A stretch of DNA of 64,000 bases. Source: Marsupella aquatica. Lineage: Eukaryota; Marchantiophyta. Location of the stretch: assembly GCA_973895155.1 (NCBI GenBank), contig OZ316895.1:18662001-18726000 (forward strand). Reading direction: 5' to 3'. Positions 45,608 through 57,544 of the stretch are shown in pieces; within the stretch, counting starts at the first letter, position 1, and each line of letters opens with the position of its first letter. The notes below the pieces were generated by a model. It searched no databases, was not told the DNA's origin, and saw only the letters and a program-made list of their open reading frames with translations. The position numbers were made by a program, and so were the translations under genes.

Positions 45608-47823
45608 TGTAGAGTAGGGTTTAAGGAAATATGAACTACTTTCCTCTTAAACAACCAGAATTCGTTCCCGTTAAGAGCTTGTGAAACCTAAAAGATTGTA
45701 TTAATATACTTTAAGATAGTTAAGCTAACCTATCTCAGATTTTAAGCCTTTACCGACATGCTTAGGTCAGGTGGAAGGAGTTTTTAATACATCCTCAGGT
45801 ATTGTGATGTTTGCATCATCAACAGTGCAATAATTAATTCTAAAACTATAACAAAACAACCAAAAGCCGGAGGCGTAAAGAGAGGATTAGGCGAGCCTTA
45901 AATGTCTCATCTCCTCTCACCACTTAGCAATCTATGACTAAGTTAGGCACGATTAAGAGTCAACAGAGAGTCTGACTAAATTAGGCTGATGCCTAAAGCT
46001 AATCCTTAAAGCCAACCATATCTAAGAATTTGTAAAAGATGTATATAAGATAGCCCGTATTAACTTTCTGACCTATGTCAAGGCAAAGGTGGTACTGATT
46101 ACTCCGAACTAACTTATTCTTCTATTCAATCCTTCAGATTGCTCTTTTAGGACTACGCAATTTATGAGTTCTCGTATGGTGCTTCTTCCACTAATACTTA
46201 ATAAGCCATAAGTATTCCATAGTCAACATGAATCTTTAGACCTTTGCATGGTCTCAGGCATGCATTTCCAGTCAGCCTAAAGGTTAACTATGACATTGCT
46301 AGTCACTTTCCATAGATTTTCTAGCAAGAATGGTCACACACTAATGTCCAAACACAAAGCATAGATCACCAAAATTATGAATCTATTACTTCTCTTTAAA
46401 GAAGGAGACTTTCACAAGTGAAATGCAAGTCTGAGTAAAATGGTGGAAACTTTCCCTCTTATACTTAGGGACAAGTCTCCTCTAAACAAAAGTTGAAGAG
46501 GTATGCCCCTTCAATTCCTAACTTGAGTGTAAAAGTAAAAAATAATGCTAAGGTCTGAAACTAGACTATGAGATAAAGCTCTCAGCAAAAATTCAAAGTC
46601 TAATTCTTCCTATACTAAGTTTTATAGGGCTTCAAACACGAAACCGGATCAAAAACCGGGTGGGAAACCGGATGGGAAGCCGGTTCAACTTTTGGATGGA
46701 ATAACTTTTTACTCTTCAGGAGTTGAAGTGTCAGGTTTCACCGATGTGGAGTCTACTACTGGATCAATGGAGTTGAGAGGATTCGGCATGAAAGTGACAC
46801 CTCCAAAGGTAGTAGTAAGATAGGAAGCAAGTAGTACATTTCTTGGTTTCAAAGTGAAAGGTTTCCAAAAATGAGGTCTTGAGATAATGTCCATTGGTGT
46901 AAGTAAAATGTAGGAGTGCCAGAGTAATAAGAATTTGACTATCGAGTCTCTCCATCTTCCAATGAATGGGTATATCTTTTCATAGTATCTTTTCATACTT
47001 ATCCAACCATTTTGATTGGTTAAGGTCTTTAGCCATGGATCATGCTTCCTATTGGTCCAAAGTCAGACATCTTGAAGGTCAAATGGTGTGAAAACAACGC
47101 TTCAAATCTTCATTCCATTATTTGTCCGAAAATCTCGGATATCTCTTGGTTGCACCGGTTGGAGTCTCATAATATTAAGTGGGTCATTTCGAGTCCATTT
47201 TCAGACTTCTTTATATATATCTTAACCGCGTCGGAAAGAGCTTTCCAACACACTTTACAGATCTTGATTTGGATAAATGGTTTGAGAGTTATGGTAATTT
47301 TTCTACCAGATGGTATGTCCAAACCGGATCAAAAACCGGCTCAAAAATCGGATGGAAACCGGCTCAAATTCCGGATGGAATAACTCCTCAATTTCCATCA
47401 CTTAGTTGGTATAATTTTTTCCATGAACTAGTGGAAGGTGGGGTAACACAACCTTGATAAAAGATTGAGCTACTTGTTGCTGAAATGCACTCTTTAATTC
47501 ACCTTAGAATTAGCCGTCTAACTCAAATTTGTGAAAAGTTGGACCTCAATTCCAAAGTTAAACCTTTGCTTGAGGGGTTGAAGTAGGTCTCTCCTCGCTA
47601 TCAGATTTTCCCAATACCAATCCATTTATGGTTTTATTCCTCTTTCACTTATTGAGTCGGATGAGGGACCATAACATCTTTATATGCACCTTGGCATGAT
47701 TCAAGCTTAATATACTCACAGATGCTTAAATAGTCATTCAAGGTCCTCAACATGGTCATTGAAAACTATTTTTTTCACATAAGATAACTTTTCTATCCTT
47801 AAGGGCTTAACCCCTCTATTACA
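45608..47823. mobile_element. Solo LTR-like insertion F (2216 bp) in the LINE
   Basis: It begins TGTAGAGTAGGG and ends CTCTATTACA (TG..CA) with perfect ATTGC duplications. Excision restores the LINE frame exactly. There is no credible coding frame. Two clusters of AACCGG-type words, each followed by GGATGGAATAACT, lie at about 46637-46710 and 47322-47385. It is AT-rich compared with families A and B and unrelated to them. It is most simply a solo LTR; a non-autonomous LTR element is the alternative. Confidence 0.75.
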
Positions 47824-47828
47824 ATTGC
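47824..47828 (+). repeat. Target-site duplication ATTGC, right of LTR F
   Basis: Identical to 45603-45607. Confidence 0.82.
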
Positions 47829-48490
47829 TCTTAGTAGAGATTTCTTATGGGGGTACAACGCCACAGGGGGAAAGAAGAACCCCTTGGTGGCCTGGGACAG
47901 GATGGCACTTCCTCGGGTGGAGGGGGGCCTGGGGTTTAAAGACTTTAGAAGCCACTCCGACGCCCTGCTCTCCCAATGGTTTACAAAGGCACTGAATTCA
48001 CCGGACCTGGAATGGTCTAGAATGCTAGCTGCAAACCTTGCTCTAATGGGATGGATGAATTACAAACTTATCAGAAGGAACCAATAATCTTTTCAAGACC
48101 AGCTTCTATTGTGCACACCAAGGTCATATGGAAGCCTACCATACATGAGTGGGCTATGGAGGAGCTGGGCGATGGTCAAAGCACACCTCTCATTTGAGCC
48201 TGGCAGGTTGGGGGCACCGGCGAGATGGAGTATCTACGACACCCTGCATTGCTTGGTAGGATTTCACTCTCTTTCAAATGAAGACATTACAGGTGTTGCT
48301 GCCATTTGTGGAAGATTACTTCTTGCGTGAGCTGGGTCTTCCAATTGGACAAGGGCTGATGACTCTGCTGGATTCTGCATCTGGGAAGGACCCGGTGTAG
48401 ATTGCCAAGTTATTTGTATTGCACCAAATTTTATGGATGTTTTGGTTGGGCTGGAACTCCCACATGTTCCAAGTAGGCGGTAGACGTTCT
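47829..48490 (+). pseudogene. LINE ORF2: C-terminal part
   Basis: It resumes at SRDFLWGYN and LVAWDRMALPRVEGGLGF, a signature of the region just after the RT in plant L1 ORF2. The reading then needs frame changes (about 48087 and 48310) and contains stops; LHQILWMFWLGW near 48440 looks like its C-terminal part. It ends near 48490, where a minus-strand LINE begins. Confidence 0.75.
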
Positions 48491-49790
48491 TTTCCTTGAA
48501 AGGGGGTTTTTATAAAATAAAATAAGCCACAAAAACCCCACGGCGGGGGGGGGGGAAGCAAACAGGGAATGTTCCATCACAGATAGAATACAATACACAT
48601 CCCGGCAGGGGTGGTTGTCAAAATCTATGGTCCCATAGAACCGCCTCATCAATCCTATATACAGTGCCATTCCAAGCATAAGGAGCAATCTCCCTGATGC
48701 TCAGTCTCCCTTGTGCTATTACCAGCATAATCTCCTGAACTTTGTTCTAAGCCTGGTCCCTATGTCTCTGAAAGTGAACAATCCTAAAGTCATTTCTATA
48801 GTTTAATCTCAGCAGTTCAGCGTTCAGCCAATCCCTTGCTCTTTGCAGTCTGTCATACTTCCTACCCTGAGGGTAACGTCTGCTGACAGCAAACAGGTTG
48901 GAAACAGTTTCTGAAAGCACAAGCTAGTTTAAAATCAAAAGCACGCTTATTTAGTTTTTTGAAAACCTGTTCATTCCGTGCTAGCCAGAGAGCCCACAAT
49001 AGCTGATATGTGAGAAATAGTGTGGGTATGTGCTCGTCCGACGGAAGCCTCCAATAGATCCAGAAGACCGTGTCCATAACTAAACAAAAAGCCCTGATCC
49101 ACTTCAAGCCCAAAACTCCAACATGTGGACGCAAATGGACAATGAAAGAAAAGGTGGGGGATCGTCTCCAGGTGTTCCAAGCAAAAAGAGCAGATCCCTG
49201 GGTCCGCCCCGATGGTAAGAGCTCGAGAGCCCATGAAGAGACCTCCCACAATTATTCTCCAGATGAAAGTTTTAGCCCTTGTAAAAAGATCAGATCGCCA
49301 TAGATTTGCCCAGCATTTCATCCATTGTGTCTCCGTGTACTCTGAGCCCCATATCCTATTCCATCTCTGATAATCAGCCCCTTTTGGCCTCAGCATCTGG
49401 TAAATGCAATGATTGGGTATTTTAAAATACGTCGAAGACCTCTGATCATCAGCCCAACGCCACATTCTTGCACCTGGTTTGTATCCCCAGTCACAGTTGG
49501 CTTGGTCCCGTATCTTTTGAAGAAAGAGCCTGTTGCGGTCCCGGCAAGCCAGGTCAAACCCACGTAGTCTGTGCCACCTTTCTGTTAAAGATCTCTAGGA
49601 GTGGGTTGCCTCATCCCACAGGTCCATAATAGCCTTAATTCCAAGCTTCCCAAGTAGCTTCGTAGTAATTTCCATATGGACGTTTGCTTGATTTAGGTAT
49701 GGTGCTTTCTGAGACAGCGGAGAGCCTGTATGCGGTAAGCAGATGCTTGCCCCCTGGTAGGGAAAACACCCGTTTGCTCAGGGCTAAAGA
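48490..49790 (-). pseudogene. Second LINE, minus strand, 5'-truncated: RT zinc-binding C-terminus
   Basis: The minus strand from about 49790 reads PYLNQANVHMEITTKLL, then MWRWADDQRSSTYF and a zf-RVT domain: DLFTRAKTFIWRIIVGG, CSFC and HLFFHC. A frameshift lies near 49075, then LLWALWLARNEQVFK. The 3' end lies near 48500, next to a run of G/C and TTATTTTATTTTATAAAAA. That end resembles the plus-strand LINE 3' end at 50050-50126, so the two belong to related families. Only the C-terminal part is present, as expected for 5'-truncated insertion. Both limits are approximate. Confidence 0.72.
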
Positions 49791-50126
49791 TAGGATGGAT
49801 GGCCTGTGTAGATTATGGCTCAGCTGTGGTGGGGGTTGTATTTTCTCAGGGGATTGACCCCGTCTGCACTTACTAGCTTCTTGCTTAGGGCCCTCCTCAC
49901 ATTTTCCACACTGGGGGATTTGGGCCATTTTTGGGGCTTTGGGTACTTTGATCTTGCGGTGGCGCACCCCTTGGAGGAATCCTTTGCTCTCTCCTGGTCT
50001 AGGAGGGACTGGTGTGGCTGGGGGGCTGCTTTCTCTGTCCCCTTGGGTGTGTGTTCGTGTTTGCCATGTGGCTTGTTTTCCCCGTCCGTGGGGTTTTTTG
50101 CGGGCTTAAAAAACATTTATAAAAAA
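49791..50126 (+). other. LINE 3' untranslated region remnant
   Basis: There is no long coding frame of known type. It ends with CCGTGGGGTTTTTTGCGGGC and an A-rich tail near 50110-50126, matching in order the 3' end of the minus-strand LINE. It is probably the 3' UTR of the plus-strand LINE, separated from its ORF by the minus-strand LINE insertion (inference). Confidence 0.5.
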
Positions 50127-50454
50127 TCAATTTCAAGGAAAAGGATTAAGAGAAACAAGCGTACTGAAATTGAATCAAAAATCGGCGGGATGCCAAGATC
50201 GGCCGGGAGCATCTAACAAATCATTGTGTGAATCCCGTGTACGGAACCGACGAGCACTATCTAAGCTCTGTCAACATCGATTCAAGAAGAACTGAAAACC
50301 AATAACGAAAGACATGCCCTAAGTAAACAAAGTCCCGGCGTCACACTAACAAGCGTGTTTGCTTCAAGAATGCCTGGAATTTGCTATAAGAACATGTTGC
50401 TAACTCAAGTAGTACACTAGCCCTAACTACATACCTAGCGGGCATGCAAGGAAC
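50127..50454. other. Unassigned intergenic stretch
   Basis: No gene, RNA or repeat was recognised. It may be part of the CACTA remnant that follows. Confidence 0.4.
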
Positions 50455-51560
50455 ATGCCGATGTGCATAAGAGGCACTGTCCCTCGGCATGACATATGTC
50501 ATCTAGTGGATGAGGTAGCCATTATTGGTCCAATGCATGCGCGGTGGATATATTGGGTAGAGCAATTTATGAAAGTGCTCAAGTCTTGGGTGCACCAACC
50601 CGCTCGACCAAAGGGAAGTATGGCAACAGGGTATATTATGTCGGAGTGCCTATTCTACTCAAGCAAAGTGATAGGGAGTTTGGACACACAGGCTCCCACA
50701 GCTTGGGAAGAGGCACAAGATGATGACAATGGTGGGTTGCGAGTGATGGGCGCGTCAAAGAAGTGATCATTACATGGAGACATTTTTGTCGATAGATCCA
50801 CAGTTATGTGCTGGAAAACCACACCGAGATGTCAAATTGGAGAGAGTTGTATAGGTAGGGACGTAATCCTTCATGTTGAGTCCTACTAAGATTTAAAAAA
50901 TTAATGTACATTCAGGGTTGTAGGCACAAATTAAGGTCTTATGTATTTGTGACCCCGTACTTGCAGGGCATGGGTGGAGCAGCAGCTGATAGGGGCAACA
51001 CGAGAGCGTGTTCATGCATCATTTTTCATATGGGCATTGGAGCACATGGAGGGGCTCCTTGCAGTGCATGGCCCTACATTCATTCCATTGATGTACAAAA
51101 CATCATTAGGGGGCCTTTGATGTGGGCTATGACTCATACTCACATGTATGAGTCAGGGCACCACTTTCGGACTTGGAGGACAGACCATATGAAGAAGAGT
51201 ACTTGTAACTCTTGAGTATATATGGTGACCAATGTAGGTGATGCTGGCCTTATTGTGGCATTGTCTTGGATATTTTGGATGTTAATTTTGGCTCGTTTAC
51301 CACCACAGTGTTAGAGGTGAGGTGGCACAAGTCCATCATGTCACCTCCAGCAAGAGCTACCATGGTGAAGGATGAGTGTGGATTTTATCGTGTGGACTGA
51401 GTTTAGTGACACTATAGTTTTTCCTAGCCAAGTGGATCAATGCATTATGGTTCCAATGCACACCATGGGAGGATGGTCCATTGTGATTCCCATCTTTCCA
51501 CGTCGTAGGAAGGACTTCATGCCATCAGCTATTGAAGACAATGAGGATTGACATGATAGA
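50455..51560 (+). pseudogene. CACTA (En/Spm-type) transposase remnant, DUF4218 and DUF4216-like parts
   Basis: The first piece (50455-50766) contains GPMHARWIYWVEQFMKVLK, then ARPKGSMATGYIMSEC. This pattern is characteristic of the DUF4218 region of plant CACTA TnpD-type transposases. About 600 bp downstream, in broken frames, come VKDECGFYRVD, FPSQVDQCIMVPM and GGWSIVIPIFPRR, which resemble DUF4216, the usual next domain. Stops and frameshifts make it a pseudogene. The catalytic N-terminal transposase core was not found in the window. Confidence 0.65.
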
Positions 51561-52130
51561 CTCACTATCCACATTTGTATTGACTGTTGTCACAGTTTGC
51601 ATATAAACAGACATATTTCATGGCCTAGGCAACTGTCAATTTGGAGAGTGGGATGGGCTTGTTAATCACGTGGTAAAGAAACAAGTAACAACCATACGTT
51701 TATGCACATGATCCCTCGGCCTTCTACTACAAGGGATACCGGTCATTAACATTGTCCTTCCAATTTTACGTCGCTGAACAATTGTGTCTAACATCGTTTA
51801 TAGCTACGCACATTCAACATAACACTCTGCAACGTCATGTACTGAACCATTAGCCAATGTTATAACTCCTTTGACGTTATTCTATACTATGTAACCCAGT
51901 CAATGTCGTACTTTAATGATGTATGGCGCGACAAAAGTTGGTTACCACAAGTAGAACGGCATTAATAATTTAGATACGATGTTTCAAACAACGTAACAAA
52001 TTCGCTTTGACATTAATCACAGGAAAAAGATGCAACATTCAAACCACACAATTGTTGCAACAAATAACATTCATGGATGTGTTTATTGCTGCACATAGAC
52101 CAAATAGAGATACACAATAGCTCTACCATC
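51561..52130. other. Non-coding stretch with clustered AACGTCA/TGACGTT-like words
   Basis: Between about 51770 and 52020 short related words in both orientations recur (AACATCG, AACGTCA, CAATGTTA, TGACGTTA, CAATGTCG, AACGTAAC). A second cluster lies at about 52890-53130. Such subterminal repeats are typical of CACTA elements, but no CACTA terminal inverted repeat could be pinned down. Confidence 0.4.
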
Positions 52131-52134
52131 CTTT

Positions 52135-52830
52135 CTACTGCAAATATAGCCTACATGAGTACGTCATGGTCATCCCTCTACAACCTCCCTCCAGACTGAT
52201 GTTGATTAAGGAGTCCCTTCTCCAAACCAGTAGTACTCCTCGTCCGCTTTCCTCTTGTTGTACGAAGCACGCCTTTGGCTGGCATTCCAATTCTCCGGAC
52301 AACAACTTCACCGGCCTATAGCCTTTGAGCCTCCACCTTGGCTGCACAACTTTCCTTGTAATCAAACATAGCAATCTGAAGTTTAGTGGGTGACAACTCA
52401 CATTTAGACAAGGTGGGAGGGTAGGCCTCACCATCATCGTCCTCGGGCAAATCTTCCAGACCACGATCACTGCTCGGATGCAACAAGAACTCTCTTGGGT
52501 CCAAGTGCTTGTTGGCAATAATGGACCACTCTACCCACCGAGTAGAGATGAAATGCACGGTTTCAGCAAAAAGCCAGAATAGTCACTGAAATGCTCCACA
52601 ACCTGTTTCCACGGATTTGCAATCAAGAAATTGGTCTGTGAGGTACATAGCTTGTCAACAAGCCCTCCATGGCAAAAGAACCCTTGAACCATCTTCTCCT
52701 CCTCACCAAGTGGGAGAAAACAACAATGCACATTTGCAAAGAACTTCTGCACCATAGTTGAACACTTTGCCTCCCACGGTTCAACTTCTCTACACTGAGG
52801 ACCTTGGATGTCTTCACTCGGAAATGCTGG
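52135..52830 (-). pseudogene. C-terminal coding remnant linked to the methyltransferase-like gene
   Basis: The minus-strand frame 52755-52531 (MVQKFFANVHCCFLPLGEEE, then FCHGGLVDKLCTSQTNFLI) passes by a frame change into 52558-52316 (RWVEWSIIANKHLDPREFL, then an acidic EDLPEDDDGE stretch). It continues beyond a TAG with a basic C-terminus (TTRGKRTRS). I do not recognise a family. Strand and spacing suggest it is the 3' end of the gene whose second methyltransferase-like copy lies at 53000-53980. Confidence 0.4.
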
Positions 52831-52989
52831 CTATAGGGAGCCTCCCGCCTATAGTTCAGTCTATCCCCAGCTAATCTGTGGACTTAACATCGTCTCTCCC
52901 GATAAACTTAAGAACGTTGTCCTATACTACGTTATTAATTATGTTGTATGGGGCCAGATAAGTTACCATGTCTAGTAAGATGTAATATG

Positions 52990-53976
52990 AGGTACATTGT
53001 ACAATGCAAGGTTAATTACTATGCATTCAATGACATAGATTTAACGTCATAGAAAGCAATGTTATCTGCTCCCGTTGGATCTTCGGATGACATCCGACTA
53101 CCATCCAAAGATTAACAACATCTAGTCCAACGTTAATCCAAGGAACATAATTTTGGGTTAGATTAAACCTGGTCCCAACATGCAAAAATGTAGTTGTGAT
53201 ATGTCCAACCTGAGGGTAAATACCTGCACGCATTGCGATCCAAATTGTAAATTTATCCACCGATAATGTCTTGATGACTACAGGAAACACAAAAGTAGCC
53301 CCAGGCGCTAACAAAAAAGAAGTGACAAAATAATATGTACCTGGATATCAGTCTTTGATCTGTACATGGGCACTAACGTTACAACATTGTGAGAATTGAC
53401 ACAATGGAACTTTTTTAACTGTTGGCATGCTGCAATGACCTACAAAACCCGGTCGTGGTCATCTAAATACAAGATTGCAAGCATGCCATCATTAGAAAGG
53501 AAAGGGTCCATTGCGCAAAAAAATGCACTAGGAACTGTGTGGTCTAGTACATTCCACTTTGGAACCTGACGGTCCATGAGCATAGGTTTTAGTCCAGTAG
53601 GAAGATAAATGAATCCCGCGTTGACTCCAAATGATCTTTCCTTTCCTCCTTTGATGACTCCTTTTTCTCAGGAACCCGACTTGATTAAGTCCTTTCTCCA
53701 CTTCTCAGCATCTGTCACCCACTCTGGTTTCTCTTCTTTGTTGAAAGCACTTTCAATAAATTCTTGTATGCTTGTTTCCACCATGCAATGCCTAAGTGAA
53801 GATTTACTCTTGAAGTTTCCCACATCTCTCTGGAGACCGGTTCTAGCAGCATTATCCCGGGAAGATTCTCCTACTTGAATGGCCCTTTTCTTCTTCTTCT
53901 TTGTACTTGTTGCATCTAGAGGACAATCTCTTTTGCTTTCTCCACGGGAGTGACAAGGTCTGATTGGGGGTTTCAA
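52990..53976 (-). pseudogene. Second (duplicate) methyltransferase-like unit
   Basis: This is a diverged tandem copy of the unit at 53980-55060. It shares LDATSTKKKKKRA, TGLQRDVGNFKS, FNKEEKPEWV, RSFGVNAGFIYLPTGLKP, KWNVLDHT, MDPFLSNDGMLAIL and VVTLVPMYRSKTDIQ in the same order. A GT..AG interval after KTDIQ is comparable with the intron in unit 1, and the text then resumes as VFTLRLDI-like sequence. Reading through the stops after 53330 gives no FxGxG motif, so the C-terminal cofactor-binding part appears lost. A stop interrupts the frame near 53460. Confidence 0.55.
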
Positions 53977-55060
53977 TAAAGTCTTTTCTATGTTCTATCC
54001 CGAGTACAAACCGCCCGGAGAAATCTCCTGCAATGAAGGAGCTACCCGCCCCAGCGGTCCAATCCATAAAAGTATCACGAGGTCGGGTGACAAGCTCGAT
54101 GATAGATTGCATAAACCCAACAAACAGACAAGCATTTCCAGCAAACTCCATTTGTGGGAATGGATCGGATTTGAGAGAAGGGAGTCCAATCAAATTGGTG
54201 ATCAAGGGGTCTTCACTGATGAAGAGTGGACGGAATTTAGGGTCTTTGGGACTTTTACATTTTCCATTAATTTGACCAAATATGTCCAACCTAAGGGTAA
54301 ACATCTGCGGAAAACAATCCAAAGTGTCAGTTGGCAACTCTAGGTTACACGATAGATAACTCAAAACAGGAAAGAGTAAAGAATAGATAATTACCTGACG
54401 GTCTATCTTTGCCGCATACATGGGGACAGACATTACAACATTATGCGTGCATATACATTGGAATCTTCTCGACTCCTGACAGGCAACAATGACTTGAGAC
54501 ATGGGATCGTACTCCCCATTGTGTAGAATTGCAAGGAACCCATCATCTGATAAAAATGGATCCATGGATTTGAAAAAAGTTCTAGCCATGGAGTGATCTG
54601 GAATGTTCCATTTAGGAACCTTCTTATCAAGGATTGTTGGTTTGAACCCAGTTGAAAGGTAAATGAAGCCCACATCCACTCCAAACGATCTTTCTTTTCC
54701 ACCCCTCACAACACCCTTCTCTTTTTTTCCCGACTTAACGAGATCCTTCCCCCACTTCTCCACATTACTAACCCATTCAGGTTTTTCCTCCTTGTTGAAA
54801 GTTGAGTCAAAGAATTCAAATAGCCTTGACTCAACCATACAATGCCAAGACATTGTACTCTTGAAGTTTCCAACTTCACGTTGGAGACCAGTTTCTGCAA
54901 CACTCTCCCTTGAAGAAGGTCCACCTTCGATAACTCTCTTTTGTTTCTTCCTGGTACTTGTGGCGTCGACTGGAACTATTACCTTCCCTTTGTCGATAGG
55001 AGTAATGGGGTCCGATCGAGCTCCCGTGTTTGCTTCAAAAACTTCAGATGTAGCATCCAC
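53852..55060 (-). CDS. Putative permuted amino-methyltransferase-like protein, main unit
   Basis: From 55060 the minus strand encodes DATSTRKKQKRV, FNKEEKPEWVSNVEKWGKDL, FGVDVGFIYLSTGFKP and MDPFLSDDGFLAILHNGEYD. A probable intron follows (donor GTAATTATC after KIDRQ near 54396, acceptor TTCCGCAG before MFTLRLDIF near 54315). The C-terminal DWTAGAGSSFIAGDFSGRF then GIEHRKDFIE (about 54060-53985) resembles the FxGxG SAM-binding motif and following acidic motif of beta-class (permuted) N6-adenine/N4-cytosine DNA methyltransferases. No DPPY-type catalytic motif is recognisable, so activity is doubtful. After GIEHRKDFIE the frame runs into the start of the duplicate unit. Whether this is a host or a transposon gene is open. 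Confidence 0.5.
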   Translation of the reverse strand: MDATSEVFEANTGARSDPITPIDKGKVIVPVDATSTRKKQKRVIEGGPSSRESVAETGLQREVGNFKSTMSWHCMVESRLFEFFDSTFNKEEKPEWVSNVEKWGKDLVKSGKKEKGVVRGGKERSFGVDVGFIYLSTGFKPTILDKKVPKWNIPDHSMARTFFKSMDPFLSDDGFLAILHNGEYDPMSQVIVACQESRRFQCICTHNVVMSVPMYAAKIDRQVIIYSLLFPVLSYLSCNLELPTDTLDCFPQMFTLRLDIFGQINGKCKSPKDPKFRPLFISEDPLITNLIGLPSLKSDPFPQMEFAGNACLFVGFMQSIIELVTRPRDTFMDWTAGAGSSFIAGDFSGRFVLGIEHRKDFIETPNQTLSLPWRKQKRLSSRCNKYKEEEEKGHSSRRIFPG

Positions 55061-55274
55061 TTTAGTATCTCCTATTCCCGCAGTATTAGACTTCCTCCCT
55101 CCTAAATCAATAGTACAAGGTCATACTTGGAAGATGTAATTCCTGAGTATTGAAACACAGTAGCGCTAGGCGCTAACCAAATAAAAATCACTAAGTGCAC
55201 TAGAATCGCACCAGAATCAAGAAAGAAATCTTAATTTGCAAGATAGTTTTAGCCAGCGCCAAGCGCTGGCCAAA

Positions 55275-57544
55275 TTATGGAAACAAATACTCACTTTTCC
55301 TCCCAGATTTAGTTGACTCGCTTGGTGCTGCTAACTTTGCTTTTGCTTTCGCTCGAGGTTTGCGACTGCGGTCTACATGAACAGTAGTTGTTTCACAGAT
55401 ACTTTGCAAGTCTGTGGCAGACTTGTCCACATTGTCTAGCAGGCCCTGCTTCATGTCGAACACAATTTTTGCTGGAATGTGGGACTTTGAAAGCTTATGG
55501 AATGCATCCTTCTCCCTTTGATCAAAAGGCGAATCCCATCTATCTGTATGTAGATGTACCATGGGCAGTGAGTTCTCTCCCATTCTTTCATAGGTCTCGG
55601 AGGAAATATGCCCTCCGATGGGTACATGGAATACAAATCAGCTATGGCATCATCCTCATTTATTGTAATCCACTTCATGAAAGCTGCAGGATATGCCCAG
55701 AAGTAATCACGTTTGGTTACCTCCATGTGCATGTAGAACCTATACAGATACCTTTTAGCCCGCTTCTGGTTTTTCTAGGTGTAGTCTTCTTTGTCTAGAT
55801 ACTTTGAAAGCCACATAGTGTGAAAGAACTTACTCTTCACAGAATCACCATATCTCTTGAACTCATTTGTAACAAAATGAACGAGATCATCAAACAAACC
55901 ACAATTCCACTCTTCTAATCGAGTTGCGGGCATGGTTTGCTCTACTTCACGCAGACACAAATGTAACATGCCGACAACAATTCCCTCCACACTATTCCAA
56001 GTGATCCAAGTGTGACACCATTGTTTCACTAGGTTGTCATTAACACTTGCTGGGTGGAAAAATTGCCTCCGAAGCTCAGGATTGCAATGTGCCACAAGTA
56101 GGGTGCTCCATAACTTTGGGTCTAGTGCAAAAACCGCAGTGAACAATCGGGCGTGGTCCATTGTACATACGACGGTGTCGGGCTTCTTCTCTCTCTTGTT
56201 TCTCTCTATGACAACATACATTTATGCACATGTACTAAGGAAATCTTCAAATTCAGGACTTAACAAGGGCGTAATTTTGGAAGACTTCACAACCGAGTCT
56301 TTGGTTGCGTCCTTCATCATTATTGCATGCCATTTGGAAATCTTGTCCACCGACCAGGGGCTCCCTTGAGCCTTGGCTGCATCCATGTCAAGCTTGAATT
56401 GGTGCGAATAGGACTTTATCTTATTCTCACATAGAATGTAAACAAGAGCTTCTTGTGGCATCTTCTTCGTATACCATGATCCCTTCCGAGTCTTCAGCCA
56501 AATGCTCTCAAACTTCTTGAAATTAGCTGGGTCAATCAGTTTACTGTAATACTCAAGGTCATGCGCCAAAATTCTTTTGATTCTATCTGCATCTAGGATC
56601 CAGGAGGGCTCAACAACGGCTTGGCCAAGCCTACAAGAATAAACGCAGTTAGTTAGAGTCAAAGTACAATTGATCTATAACCAGCGCCGGGCGCTCTTAA
56701 ATCAAACACTCCTAAGATTCAAGGAAGGAACCGAAAAGTTACGAGAACTTATTGATTGACGGTGTGCATAGCTACCTCAATTTCAATAAGAGATCCCTTG
56801 TCTCCCTTAAAAATTGCGCAGAGCACATGAGGATGGTATTTTGGATTGTCGAGGTTCTCCTTGGTAACAAGCGTCCATGAGTACAGATTGTGATTTCCAT
56901 CAAAGACAGAGAACATCTTATCCTTCAACACGAGAAAATTTGGGTCGGCCTCACATTCAACCTCAAACTTCTCATTCTCCAATTGCCAGATTGGATCCCA
57001 TGTATCACAAACTCCTGGGTACAGGCCAGAAGAATTTTGTTCTCGTCCGTTGGTTGCACATAGAAATGCATTCCTATGGATGAATTGTAAGTAACCCATA
57101 CTACAAAACGAGTCTTTGAGCTTCTCAATGGAAGAGTTGTCTTTCTGCAAAGTACAAACCACCTCCATGTGAACCAATCAACATAGAGGGATTCGAGGCG
57201 GCTCCTTGTCAAATCCACGAGAATCCTTCCCAAAAGATATGACACGCTTGGAGATGAGATCAGTCTCCGCGAGCGCGCAATCTGCAACATCTTGGATCGC
57301 AAATGTGTCAAGGTTCTCCATCTTTCTGCGCAAAGGTTTTTGGAACCAAAACACCGCTAACAGAAGTAGGAGGCAACAACTTTGTGGAACGAGTTACACG
57401 ACGTGTATAAATTGAACCAGTAAACAAAGACTGCAAGGATTCAAAATAAGCTTGCTCCTGATCAAGAACTGCACTATACCCTTTGGCCGAAGAGGGGAAT
57501 ACCTCCATCGTCTTCCTTCCAAAAATGTACAAACTATCGTACAA
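55275..57544 (-). CDS. Upstream exons of the minus-strand methyltransferase-like gene
   Basis: A series of minus-strand coding blocks is separated by short non-coding gaps. 57544-57308 (LYIFGRKTMEVFP) is followed by about 57300-56749 (with a frame change; GKDSRGFDKEPP then MVHMEVVCTLQKDNSS). Next comes 56662-56222 (WILDADRIKRILAHDLEYYSK, then WYTKKMPQEALVYIL). 56221-55775 follows (MDHARLFTAVFALDPKLWSTLL), continuing past a TAG into MHMEVTKRDYFWAYPAAF. The last block is 55583-55275, with a basic RSRKPRAKAKAKLAAPS tail. I do not recognise the domains. The order and strand suggest a single multi-exon gene ending in the methyltransferase-like units, and the gaps hold the recurring palindrome. Confidence 0.45.

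Noticed and set aside
48490-48560. G/C homopolymer as an assembly artefact or G-quadruplex element
   Set aside because: It coincides with the 3' end of a LINE that has a related end at 50050-50126. A quadruplex is possible but not needed to explain it.
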